Shown: piece by piece, positions 1-12,138 of the stretch
How positions within the stretch are numbered: position 1 is the first letter of the stretch
How the letters are laid out: every line of letters begins with the position of its first letter
Assembly (NCBI GenBank): GCA_031216445.1
Contig: CM062219.1
Location: 10,574,501 to 10,638,500, forward strand
Direction of reading: 5' to 3'
Source of the DNA: Lateolabrax maculatus
Lineage: Eukaryota > Chordata > Actinopteri > Acropomatiformes > Lateolabracidae
Length of the DNA: 64,000 bases
Notes under the pieces: model-generated
Told to the model about the DNA's origin: nothing
What the model saw: the letters and a program-made list of their open reading frames with translations, nothing else
The model's database searches: none
Position numbers and translations under genes: made by a program

Positions 1-3000
1 TCTCCAGAGTGCACTCTGACCCCGAGGGGGTCACAACCAACCTGCAAAGAGGCCATACATCCTCCTCCACCCTACCACCGCGCCCTCATCCCTCTTAACC
101 CCCTACAGGCTTCAAAGGCCTTTGCCACACGAGACACTCGCACATGTGCACATATTGTACACGCACACACACGAGAACATGTCTGAGGAACACATTCCAC
201 ACTCTCTCCTCCTTCTCTGCTTCTACACCCACATCAGGTCATCTATTTCCACAGTTCAGCTTCCAGCAACCTGTTCTGTGTTTACCGGCCGTGACCAAAC
301 TGCCTTTGTGGAGGAATGTGATGGTCACTTTGAGGCTCCAAACACCCGCGGCAATAATGCCACAACAAATTTATGGAGAGGGAACCTGTCTGCTGTAGAC
401 CCTGCTCTACATTGTACCCCAACCCCACCTTCAGCAACAAGCTTGTCCGCCAGGGATCCACACTTTTTGCACAGAGAAAACTTTCCGCAGCAGAAAACTG
501 CTATATGTACAACAAAATACTCAAACAAAGAAAGGTGCAGACACAAGACTTTTGTTTCAATAAAAATGATACACTACGTTAAATAAAACACAACACACAT
601 GCTGAAAGTTTGATTTCAAAGCAGCCATAGAGAACACCTGCATTGCAATTTGCTGTACCTTTAATTTTTGCAGACCATCAGAGACACGCACACACAAACT
701 CACACACACACACACACAGTTATGAACACAGAACAGGTGTAAATGCTGGCATGATATGAAACCAAGACCTTGTATTGACAGTGTATGTACGTGTGTGACA
801 CTCATCTCAATCCTATCTTCTGTTATTTACTCCTACTCCTTTGAAGTTCAAGACATTTTTTTTTAACATTGTCTTTCCACAATGCCCATCAATTCATCTC
901 AGTGCCCGTCTCTATCTATCCATGTGGTCGGGATTTACTGGAAAAAGCCACAAGCCACTGACTAATGCTGGGCTCTATTACAGACATATTGAGAGACTAC
1001 AGCCATAGCGCCACCACAATATGTCATTTTAGCTCACAATGTTACCTCTGCCAAAAAAGTGGGTAGAAGCTTCTGTTTTTACTCAAGGTTGTTCAAGGTC
1101 TCAATAACACTTAAAGCTAGATATGCTTAAAATGATTGAACCAATTTCACCTTACCCAAGGAGGGAATTGTTAATTGTTGTTTCAGTGTTGATATAATCT
1201 TGAATTTCCAACATTACGTTTTTTCTTGTTAACCAAGACTACAGCATTATTTTGTGTTTACGCATTGGGAAAGTTTATCATTGCTATTTTTAAAGTTTAG
1301 AACTACTAGATGTTTGCACTCTAGTAGTGCCTTGAAGATCCCCTGAAGTCCCAAACTCTAAATCTCAGAGGCAGATACACTCATGTGGTGCACATGAGCA
1401 ACTATTACACAAACACACAGTATATGCTCCCATGCCTGACCGCTGGAGCAGCACATCTGCCTGGGGATCAAATTCTGTGTGAGGGAACCGTGTCCACATC
1501 CTGACAGGAAGCGGCGCACAGAAGGCTGGAGGAGCCTGGTCCTGCCGAGGACCAACTGCTGCTGTTTTGTACTTCTGGACCACTGAGCCACACTATACTC
1601 TGACCTTATTCCACAACGCTCAGCTCCACACAGATGTCTTCCAAAAAGCGCTAAGTGTAGCTACATAGAAACTAGAAAGTTTTGTAATTTCAAGTAGTGT
1701 TGTTTCTAATTAACCCGTAGTTTAAACTCCTTCACACTCACGTAACTGATGTGGACATACAGAAAACAAATGGTTGTTGATAAGAACTAAAGTAATATCA
1801 CCTCTGAATGTTCCTACACAGACACACTCCTGCAGAGACACACTGCCTTTTTTAGATATTCAATGATATACTTGGAAAACGAAAAAGGGTCGCTTTAGTG
1901 GTGTAAAGTGAACTTGTTATTGGCCCTCTCTATTTTTCATCGGCTGAGATTGAAAACAGTATTTATAACAGTTTGTGTCAATCTCTCTCTTGGCTGGTTC
2001 TGTATATCTGAAATGGGTATCAGTGTTAAAAGTGATGGACCTTTGTGGGTGCTGGTACTAGTCGTATTAGCAGCCATGGCCCAGACACATTGGATTTCAT
2101 GGTCACTCAGTGGTTTTGTGTTACAAACATGGGACGAAGCGAAATCAAAATGTGGATGGAGCCAAAACCAATATAATTATAAAAAATGTAACCATCACAA
2201 AAACGTATTATTGTCATATAATCGCACTGAATTCTTCATATTTCCACTGCATTGCCACCGGAAGAATGAGGCTAGGGCTCATCTACTCTCTGTGAACTTC
2301 ACCAGCCTATAGAAACAGGTGGCAAATTGACCGTGCTACTTAGATTTATGGGCAACCTCCCACATGTTTTACTCATTTGGGAGACCTTAAAAAGATCAGA
2401 TCACAGAGGAAACAGAAAAAGCAACTGGTGGCTCAAGTATTGGTGAAAAGAAATGGACAGAATGAGTAAAACTGAGGAAGCCCAACACTGCAGAAAGAAC
2501 TTTTGTATGAAATCTCTCCAAGAGGGCTCACAGCTTTATATCACCTACTACTTGTCAGTCTGCTTTGACAGGAACAAGCAGAAACTTTGCCTCCTGTCAG
2601 TTTATAGCCAGACTGTTGGAAGAATTCTGTCAGAATTTCACTTCGTCTTCCTACATCCTTTATATCTCTGTGGCTACTGACACTCAAACTCGCTGGACTA
2701 ATATTGGATGAGAAGTTAAACACTTAGCTCAGTCTGCACAGATAAGAATAAAGAAGAAACATTCATCAGCAGCTGAGGTATTTCGTGACCAACTGCCAAA
2801 GTTACAGCTAGCTCTGAACCCCTCAGTCAGTATGGGATTTTACAGCTGGTCTTTATTTTTGACACACTTTCAGTGAAGCATCTCTTTGTACCAGGATTAA
2901 AATCAGATCCCCTTTGTGTTCCAATCTGAAGTTAAGTATATTTTTATATTTAGCCAACTTTTTTATAATCCAATCACTTGCTTATTATTCTTGTTAGATT

Positions 3001-3311
3001 TGTTTAAGCTTTCCAAGCTTTCAGTTAATTATTTCTAAAAATGTATCGATGACAATTTTGTAAATATACTTTTAAAGCTTTGATTTGAGAAAAACAAACA
3101 CTAAAACCCTGACAAATCTACATGAAATAAGTACTACAGACATATGTATACCAAGAAGAGGCCATGGCAGCATCAGGAGATCATAAATAAGTTGCTAAAT
3201 TAAAAGAACTGACACACCATCTATCATTTCAGGGAAATCCAGTTGCAGCAAAGAGTCATACGGTGACATTTTCCAGACTGTCTCTTAAAGGCAATATTTA
3301 TAAACACTGTG

Positions 3312-3314
<3 letters not shown>

Positions 3315-3351
<37 letters not shown>

Positions 3352-3362
3352 TGGGTGTGTGT
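3315..3362. repeat. (GT)n microsatellite
   Basis: About 22 mostly perfect GT units with GGGT interruptions near the right end. Confidence 0.95.
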
Positions 3363-3406
3363 TATTTCTGCAAAGGTTAAGCTTGTCCACATAAACCATT
3401 ACAAGT

Positions 3407-3600
3407 AGGACTGCAACTAATGACTATTTTCATATCATTCACCTATGTATTTATTTTCTATTGATCAATTAATTGTTTGGTCTAAAAAAAAAAAAAAAGT
3501 CCTAAAGTTGTGAAAAATACTCATTACAATTTCGTAAAGCCCAAGGTGATGTGTTCAAATGGCTTGTTTTGTCCAACCAACAGTCCAATCTGCCTTAACT
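3407..3600. repeat. Teleost dispersed repeat ('GGACTGCAACTAATGA' family), copy A
   Basis: It starts GGACTGCAACTAATGACTAT, followed by TTGATCAATTAATTGTTTGG, a poly-A stretch, then AAGCCCAAGGTGATG and GTCCAACCAACAGTCCAA. I recognise this as a very common fish-genome repeat whose ends contain AATCGATTAATCG motifs. It shares its core with the copy at 8250-8485. Confidence 0.75.
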
Positions 3601-3867
3601 TAAAGAAATGGTTAAACTAGTGTTTTAATATGTGTACATTAAAAACAATGTATACCAAACCACGCTTTAACTAACGCTTGTATTGACCAACAATGTCTTT
3701 CTCCTTTTTGTGATCAGAAACAGAACAAATGCACAAGTGTCATCTTCTTGAGGCTGGGAGCTTGTCGACCCTCCCCGCCTGTCACAACCTTACGGGCACT
3801 GCGACACTGTTGGTATTCATTGTAAAAGACAACTGGCTGTCCATCTTCAAACAATTCAAAACATGAA

Positions 3868-3900
3868 GGGGGGGGGGGGGGTGGGGGGGTGGGGGTTGGG
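3868..3900. repeat. Poly-G tract with T interruptions
   Basis: A run of 14 G, then further G-runs split by single T residues. G-quadruplex formation is possible. Confidence 0.9.
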
Positions 3901-4334
3901 AAGGGAGAGGACGAGGCAGATAAATGCGCACCCGCTTTCATGGTAGCCCCAGTGGAGATCATAATAGCTTTTGCTCATCATAAATACCACAGGGTAAAAA
4001 ATAGCCGGACAACCTCACTGCTAGCACTATCAACCTGCAACCTAACAATACTTACAATGAAATGTGTGAAAACATGCTTCTGACTTCAGAAAAGTAAAGT
4101 GCATTTAACCGTCTCCCACCCAAATCACAAATATAAATAACCAAGAAAAAAATATTCTCAATTTTTTTCAGTTTGCTTCTTGCAGCTTTATATAATAGTT
4201 TACTAAACTAAAAGCAATCACTTGAACGCCTCAGCCTTATCAGCCTTGTAGTCACTTAAAGCATAAAAGGCAGCGTAATAGTGGAAGCATCAAAACACAC
4301 CGTAGTAAGAGCTGGTGTCCAGCAGAGTACTCAC

Positions 4335-4575
4335 CATGAGACCCACGGCTCAATGATACCAGTCCAGTCACCAGGAGAACCGCCTGCCAGGCCCCCTCCT
4401 GAGGCAGCCACACCACCACCATCACGCCAGCACCAACCCCAGTCGCCCGCCTCCTTCAAATCCTTGAGTCTCTACACAAGTGTCTCTCTGTGAGTGACTG
4501 CCACTCTGCCTCTCTGCACTCTCAGGAACTTCCCACAGCCGCCCGCAGCCTCCAGTGCTACTCCACACTGACAGC
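4335..4575 (-). CDS. bmpr1b: Probable bmpr1b first coding exon (5'UTR plus signal peptide)
   Basis: The minus-strand exon is 241 nt. Its acceptor has a long pyrimidine tract ending TGTGTCTCCCAG, and its donor is CATG before GTGAGTAC. The first ATG in the exon (4422) has G at -3 and +4, and an in-frame TGA lies 12 codons upstream. It opens 29 codons beginning MVVVWLPQEGAWQ, then VLLVTGLVSLS and RGSH. This looks like a secretory signal: a hydrophobic core followed by small polar residues. BMPR1B is a type I BMP receptor kinase and follows PDLIM5 on the same strand in vertebrates. The human alternative N-terminus, as I recall it, also has WL and WQ before a hydrophobic run. I infer bmpr1b from those points. 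The next exon (ligand-binding domain) is not seen in 1-4334 and should lie to the left of the window. Confidence 0.55.
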
Positions 4576-5564
4576 CTGGGAGACACAGACAGAGAAAGAA
4601 GAGGGGGAGAAAAAGAGGGGGGGGGGGAGGGTGTTACTTAGTTGCTCTCTCACTGTGCTATTTGTCCAGCCCTTTCTGTGACCGGTTCACTACAGAGAAA
4701 ACAGCTGAGTATATCCGAATCCATGTACAGCCTCTCTCTCTTTCACACACACACATTGCAGGTTATCATATCACTCATACACAGAAAGCAGAGAGAGATA
4801 GAAGGGGGCAACGGGGTGTGAACCAGGGCCATGGATGTGAGCCGGGGCTGAATGAGGTGTGAAAGGCAGTAGTAAAAGCATTATGACCTACTGTCACAGG
4901 CATACAAACACACAGCATGCCAAGAGGAAAACAGGAACTACAGTAAGAACTAAGGAGTATAAATATACAGAGATACCATCCGGTATCAAATCCTGAAAGG
5001 CAGATGAAGTCCGACCTCAGAATTGTTTGATGCACCGAAGCAATAATAATTTAGAACAAAACTTGTATTTGTGTGGTTGGTGTGAATGGGTAAATGCGGG
5101 TTATCCATCCTGGCAACACAAAACACGGTAGGGAAGGTGTAAGAGTTAAAGTTCAACAATACAACTCCAATTTTTAATTCTGCACAAGTAAGGCTACAAC
5201 TAAAAACCACCCTCCTTGACAACTACAAAAAGTAAAATAAAAACTTAATAAAAGTCAACACACACAGAAAAGCAACCAACCTCTCAACAACCCCGTCTTA
5301 CTGTAATATGTATGGAACTACAGCTGCAGACACAGGTGTTGTGTGAATGGCAAAGACCGGGCCTTAATCTGTAACCAAGAGTCTGGTATTAAAGTTCAGA
5401 TGTAGGCTGAGTCGCTTTCAGGTCCTCATGTGAGTCTGTGTGTGAAAGGGGTGACACACAAACACTTGCTGCAGGGATCAGGCCATCACACGTCAGGTGA
5501 TTAGAGGCGATTAGAGCTCACACCTCCAGGCACGGCCACAACTTTGCAACTTCACCCTAATCCA

Positions 5565-5602
5565 ACACACACACACACACACACACACACACGCGCGCGC
5601 GC
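5565..5602. repeat. (CA)n followed by (CG)n tract
   Basis: About 14 CA units run directly into five CG units, all alternating purine-pyrimidine. Confidence 0.95.
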
Positions 5603-6538
5603 AATACCACAAAAAAAAAATTGACAATAGGACAACAATAAGAACACATTCCACTAGTGAAAGATTTATGTGGGTTACATGTTAAGAGGATTAACTGAGC
5701 TTTTAGACAGATTACATCAAGTCTACTACAGCACCTACACAAATCCTAAACATGTCAAAGATGGCCGAACTTCCACAATCAGACACGTAAAATAAACTGT
5801 TTCCTTGAAGAGGGAGGTGTTTATCCATTCCAAATGGTTTTAGGGGAGCAAAAACAAGCATACAAAAATAAGGTCCTGGTGGTGTTAGAGCAGTGATGGA
5901 GGGAGACAAAACAACATCAACAGCCAAATGGGCTTCTCCACCCCACACCTGTCCCCTCTTAAAGTCTGACTGGGTGGGAGCAGCTACTCCCAGAAGCCAC
6001 TTCTTTCCTCCAGCGCTCCACTGGCCCTATAGCTGTCACTCCCGATTTGTGCATTGCTGTGTAGTACATGTGATAAGTCAGCCTATTCTGGAGCACGAGA
6101 GCAATGTGAAGGGGTCAGTGCACCTCACACACCCTTCTGCGCTCCATCAAACACCCAGCATGGAGCCTCCCTGTATTCTCAGACAGGCTTCTCAGCCCAC
6201 AGGGATGGGGGGTCCAGGGGAGTGAGCAGCTCTGTAGGTGGGGGTCACTCCACCACATAAAGGGGTTGAAAGTGGGGTAGGCTGGTTGGAAGACTTGCTT
6301 TCAGTGAAATTAACTCTTCACTTCCCCTCCTTTTTCTTCCCCGCCCTCTCTTAGTTAGGATTTTAACTGCAGGGCCCATCTGTCATCACACACATAGTTA
6401 AAGGATGATTAATATTGCCGAAGCAATTGTTCTGTCAGCACCTCGGATGATTCCGTAGAACCACAAAGTTTGTTGCAACTGGAATGAGAAAAAGTCACAT
6501 TATACAGGCAAGCGCAAGAACACCATTCAAAAGCTGCA

Positions 6539-6785
6539 TTAAAGGGGAACTCCACCAATTTCACACATTAAGGTTTGGTTTAGCCATCATGGGCAGTAGT
6601 ACTGAACTTATTGGTGTCACTTCTTTTGTGGCTCTGGTCTGATGGTGCCATCTGGGTTTGGAGACTACACATTTTTAACAAAAGCAATTCTTTTATTCTT
6701 TCAGCAAAGCCCACAGGAACAGCGCTAAGCTGTGAGGGGATTCTGGTGTAGAGGCCACTGTCCGAGTTGCAGGTCCAAAAAAAAG
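6539..6785. repeat. Teleost MITE-like repeat (TTAAAGGGGAACTCCACC type)
   Basis: It begins TTAAAGGGGAACTCCACCAA and continues with features I know from a common fish non-autonomous repeat (TTAACAAAAGCAATTC, then GCTGTGAGGGGATTCTGG). The right end is uncertain. Confidence 0.6.
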
Positions 6786-8249
6786 ATAATTACCCAGTAT
6801 CAAACACTTTGTAATGACTTTTTTATTATCAGAATTCATTCATCCATTTTATTGGATGAATGGAAGACCATCTTGGAACACAGTATTATGTTCTTTTAAT
6901 ACATTCATGGTTTCCGCACTCTAAGAACTCACCAGACTAAAAAACCTAACACTCCAGTGCTCCAGGTCCCTTCCTCTCCCCTGATCATTAACAACATAAA
7001 ACCCTCTGCTCACTGTTCCTTTTTTGACAATACTCTACAATGTTAGCAAAGAATGGCAGATGCTCAAACTCAAAAACTCAAGGTCCTTCCACCAAACCTC
7101 AGAGATTCAAATACTTATAATAGTTACATAAAATATAATTTTGCTTTGTTTTAGTTGCATTTAGTAACAAATTTGGAGTGCGGTATTGACAGATCACAGA
7201 AACTCTTCAACCTTTTGACAGTGTTGTGCTGCAAAAACAAACAAAAACAAAATCTGAAACCATCCTCTTACCAGAGAAAAACATCTGCACTGCAAATACT
7301 GTGCACACCAGAGAGAGCATATTGCCTCTTTTCTTTGAATAACATTTGTGTAAAATACATTTTTCTCCACCCACATCAACACAGTCAACAATTATTGCAC
7401 ACAATGTACTTCAATAAATCAAGTACCTCTTCACTTGTCATGGTAGCACGTGTAAAGATAACCTTTCATACTCGCACTGTATTTTCATCCACAGTGCTCC
7501 ACTTCTGGCTTTGATCTCTTAGCACAGTGGGCAGTAAGTTTTGACTGGGAGGGAGGTGTGGGGAGCTGTTTAGCTGTGAGATTATTTTCAATTTGTTTTG
7601 CAAACGTTGTATCCCCCACATTCTGCCCTCCAGCAGTCAGAGATCAATTAATGCAGCTTGGTTGTTTGTAATAATCTGTCTCCATTTCACAAGGCAAACA
7701 TTTTCTTATGAAATAGAGACCTTACAATAATACCAGCAGTAGTGTTACAATGCACCATGAAAATGAGCCACGTTTTTTATTTCAGAAAAGGACTTTAAAG
7801 GAGCAAACACACCTTTCATCACGCAGCGAGAGGAATGGGGTGGATGACTGTGAAAAATCACCGCTAACCTGTGAAACAAAAAGCCATGGCAGAACACAGA
7901 TGATGAAATTACTTCGGGCAGAGATGGAATGCGTATCATGAGCGATGTTACAGTCAGGGCCAAACTGACCCTCAGCTCTGTGAAATTAGGAGGATTTTCA
8001 GCAGCTCAGTGTTAAAACCGCTGTCATAGACTCTTGGAAAGCAGTTTATTACCGTGGCAACACAGCTGTCTGGCCCAGATGGTCCAATTGGGGTGCAAGA
8101 GTCGAGAAAACGTGACACCATCTTCATCATTCAGTTAGACAAAGATTTGCTTCATCTCCTCATTAAGTTGTAAGAAGCACAGATATATTATGTCCCATGG
8201 AGCGGAACTACAGTAGCACGTCAACTTTTATTTGGTTACTGTCACTATC

Positions 8250-8485
8250 AATTTGTCAGCTTAATGGATTAATCATTAAGTCTAACGTCAGAAAAAAAGT
8301 CAGTTTCTTCAGATTGCTTGTTTCATCCAACCTATTGTCTAAAACCCAAAGATATTCCATTAACAGTGATATACAAAACGGGAAAACAAATTATCATATG
8401 TGAGAAGGTGGAACCAGCAAATGTTTTGCATCTTTACCTACAAAGAGTTAAACAATTAATCAATTATCAGAATTGTTTCAGCACT
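8250..8485. repeat. Teleost dispersed repeat, copy B
   Basis: This is the same family as 3407-3600. It has TTAATGGATTAATCATTAAG, ATTGCTTGTTTCATCCAACC, AACCCAAAGATATTCC, GGAACCAGCAAATGTTTTGC and a right end AACAATTAATCAATTATCAG. It lacks the CCCAAGGTGATG segment present in copy A. Confidence 0.75.
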
Positions 8486-11400
8486 GTACCGCACCATAAC
8501 ATCTGTGCATTTTCAAGTCCTCAGTTATAAATTGCCATGTGAAAACAGTCTTCTTATAACAAGCCAAAAAGTCAAAAAGTCAAAAGTTAAGCATGAGACT
8601 TAATTATTTCAGAGTATGTATCCATCTAAAATCAAGACAACCATATTCACACAAGGCATCAGACAATATCTATATCCACCAGTTATATATAATAGCAATA
8701 TATTGTGAGATCCCTGCAGAGTTTCAGCCCTCAAGGCAAAGAAAGACCCTGATGAATATTCAAGATTCACACAATAGTAGGGCCAAATCACTCTGCTGAG
8801 ATTGACGCTTTGAAGTCCCAAAGAATGCTGACAGAAAAACGTCATTCATAAGGAGTGAAAAGGCTGTCACAGCAAGATTCGCCCTCTTTCTCCTCCCTCT
8901 GTCTGTCACGCTGTCTCATTCTCTCACTCAGTCTGTCTCACTGTCTCTTTCTTTCATGATGTGACGACGTAGTGGGATATTGAAAAACACTGAAACATGA
9001 TTGATGAACTGTTTAATCATTTTTTTCCTGCCAATGCTCATGTTGTTAGCCAGATAACTTCTGGAAAAATTCAGGAAAACCAGGAGCACTATCATTTTTG
9101 GAGAAATATGCTATGATTGCACATCACTCAAAAACTCATCTTAGGTCTCAAACAGAAAATGTTTTCTGCCCCTATAAGAAAATATCATGTATCACTGTTT
9201 ATTTTAGGATCTGACTTGTATGATGGAAGAAAAAAAAGTGTTCCAGACAACAAGGAGAGAACATGATGTATCCACATACTTGAATGTACAGCATTCAGGC
9301 ATGCATAAAGATTCACAGTGTGCAGGTAATAATTAAGTTTCTTCAAACTGCAACTTTGTATGAGGCGATTGTCTGTGTCAGGTAGTAAATGTCAAAACTT
9401 TTGTGGTACTCATAAATATGTCACTTAACGCTGCTTCTAGCTAAACAAGTAAACTAAACCCAGAGATGGCTTGTGAAATAGCACTTATTTTATTTATAGC
9501 ACATTTTCACACCCACAGTAAGCGCACGCGATATGAACTTAATCTCCTGTCATGATATATATGTAATTCTATATCACAATATCAAAATAATAAAATTACA
9601 AAGTTTCTGAAAAAGCAATTAAGAAACAAATGACTAAATCTCCATTTGGTTAACCCAATGAACTGACCTAATCAAGGTACATCATCACATTGATGCAAAA
9701 TTCCTGTAAATCCTATAATGCCTTAAATTATTCCAGCTCATTGTTTTGCAGGAATGTCCTCAACCTGAGATATGAAAAAAGAGACTAACAAATCTCAACC
9801 AGTAGACAAATCTCTATCCTCTCACAATATATATCATCCATCCTCCACTGGTTTCCTGTCCCACGACGGGTTTATTGTGAACACCTTCTCACTTACAAAG
9901 CCCACCATAACCCACCTCCTCCTACCTGACCAACCTTTTCCACCGGCACACTCTTTCCCACAGCCTCTGTCCATAAAACTGTTCCCCACCATCCAGCACC
10001 AAGCACTGGATCTGGTCAGGACATTTTCCATCGCCGCCCCTTGCCTTACTGCATTATTTTTCTTTTTTTTTTTTTGATTTCCTTATTTCTTTTAGAGACA
10101 CATCAAAGAAAATTGCCATTTATGGAAAATGGTTATGCAGACAGAAATGGCTCTGCTGGGAGAATGAATCGCATCTCAACAAGTAGTGTGTGGAAATTAA
10201 ATCTTAGTTCAATCAACAATACTAATAATATAGCACATAAACAGGAGGTTGGGGTGGTGGAGGGAGCTGCACCAGCAAACGGCATTGGCATGAGAGTATC
10301 GGGAGAGTAATAGTTAGAACTGTCAGATCATAATTGCCACGCTGTACACCTCCGTGAATGTGACTTGGACATCACTGGTCAGCTGACAGACAGCTGGTAA
10401 AAGAGCCAGTAATTGTGAAGCATAGTACAGCTAATGCCTAACAGCTAATGCAAGTTCAGCTCCACTGCTCTGCCTGAACTTGTTCTATGCTCCATCATGT
10501 AACGCATCTTTGAGTATCTAGAAATGCACTCACAAACACACACATACACACCAACCACATATGCGCACCACCACCGTCCTACTATCTAATATTCAACCAG
10601 TACTCTTGATGCATGGGCACTAGTACAATTTGAAGTTAACAGTCGGCAGTGTAAATGGTAATACCCCTGCCTTTGTAAATTGTCAAAATAAGCTTGTGTG
10701 TGGCTCAAACTGATGTTAATTTTCTGAGAGCATTTCACTACATAGGTTTTGTTTCCTTTCACAACAATGTCTCAAAACTGCTTAATGGTTATTCATCAGA
10801 AGATGATCTGACAGACTCATTGGCTTGCAAATCGCTAAGACAACATGGTGTTACATTTAAGACTATAATTATGCAGCAGCTGTGTGGACTGTTGAAGGAC
10901 AGCTAGAGTTTGCTTGCCATTTATTTTTTTATTTGTTCCATTTGTAATGCAATATACGACTTCTAACAATTGTGAAAATTCAGTGTCACAGAACCACTAC
11001 CAGGACACCAGTTACATCATCCTATTCTGTTGTTACAAGTACGGTGAAATAATCCAGAAGTGATTTTTTCTAATTTTACTGAGTATTGTACAGAACTACA
11101 GCTGTGGTAAATCCTAATGAAATGGAAGCTAAAATATCAGGTTAGCTGCCAAGAACCTGATCAGATTTCCTCATACAATATCCACTTTTACTTTACCCAG
11201 TATTGCAGCTTCTTCACGAGAACCTTATCAAATAACTTGGAGGGAAAATATTATAATCTCTTTATATTTGACTACTAACACTGAAGTTAACTGAAAGGCT
11301 GTGATTACAACAATGCACAAGGCCCTTTCTGTGGACCAACTGGTGACTGCACCTGAAACACACCTGTGGCTCAGGTTTCACCTGTGGGCAGTGGTTACAA

Positions 11401-12119
11401 AAACAGCCACACAACCTTACAGATGGATTCCATGTAAGGAAGTGTCTGTCTGGCTCTGAGGGTGCCGTTAAGAAAGTGTTCTGTGATTTTCCATGGCCAG
11501 GGCAACGACACACACTGGGCCAAGAACAGCAGAAAGAAATCCTTCCCCTCTCTCCCTCTCTCTCTACCACTGAAGGTCACTGGGCTAGGTCTTGCTGGAT
11601 CTCTACTGAGTACACCTCCTTGTTTTTGTCAGCAGGCCTGGCTGCCAGTGAGCTGTACTTAAGTTAATTCCGTTGCAGCTCTGTTCCCATTAATTTTCTG
11701 GCCACTTGATCACTCTACTTTGGCATCTTACATAATAGTAAGTACTCACATTGCAAACATACACCAACCAAAGGCAACATGTTGTTGAAATAACTATGCA
11801 GCAGTGTGTAAACCTATAATTAATTATTCTGAACTTCTGCAGTGACAAAATTTGGAGGAAAAAAGCAAGTAAGTAATGTTTTACAGATTTGACATAGGCT
11901 AATGTTTAGTACATTAGCATACATAAATGCATTTATACCTTTAGTATGTCATGGTTCAGCAACACTTTGGTACAATGACAGCTTTTTCTGCAGCATTAAC
12001 TGTTGTATTCTATTAGCATTGATTCACATTTAGAAACAGGCAAAGTACATGATAAAACACTTAATTCAATTTTGAAAAAGTTCAAACCATTCGCAGCAAC
12101 TTGGTGAATCAGAATATTC

Positions 12120-12138
12120 GGGGGGGGGGGGGGGGGGG
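12120..12138. repeat. Poly-G run (19 G)
   Basis: An uninterrupted run of 19 G, followed by CAGCAACAGG. Confidence 0.95.

Larger units (their letters stand above)
1..4334. other. Non-coding, presumed bmpr1b intron
   Basis: No exon with convincing splice sites or family similarity was seen. I looked for a BMPR1B extracellular-domain exon (Cys/His-rich) and did not find one. The stretch holds a GT repeat, a teleost dispersed repeat at 3407-3600 and a G-run. Confidence 0.5.

Noticed and set aside
1358..1591. Minus-strand Cys/Arg-containing open frame considered as a BMPR1B ligand-binding exon
   Set aside because: The cysteine spacing does not fit the receptor fold, and no splice sites frame it.
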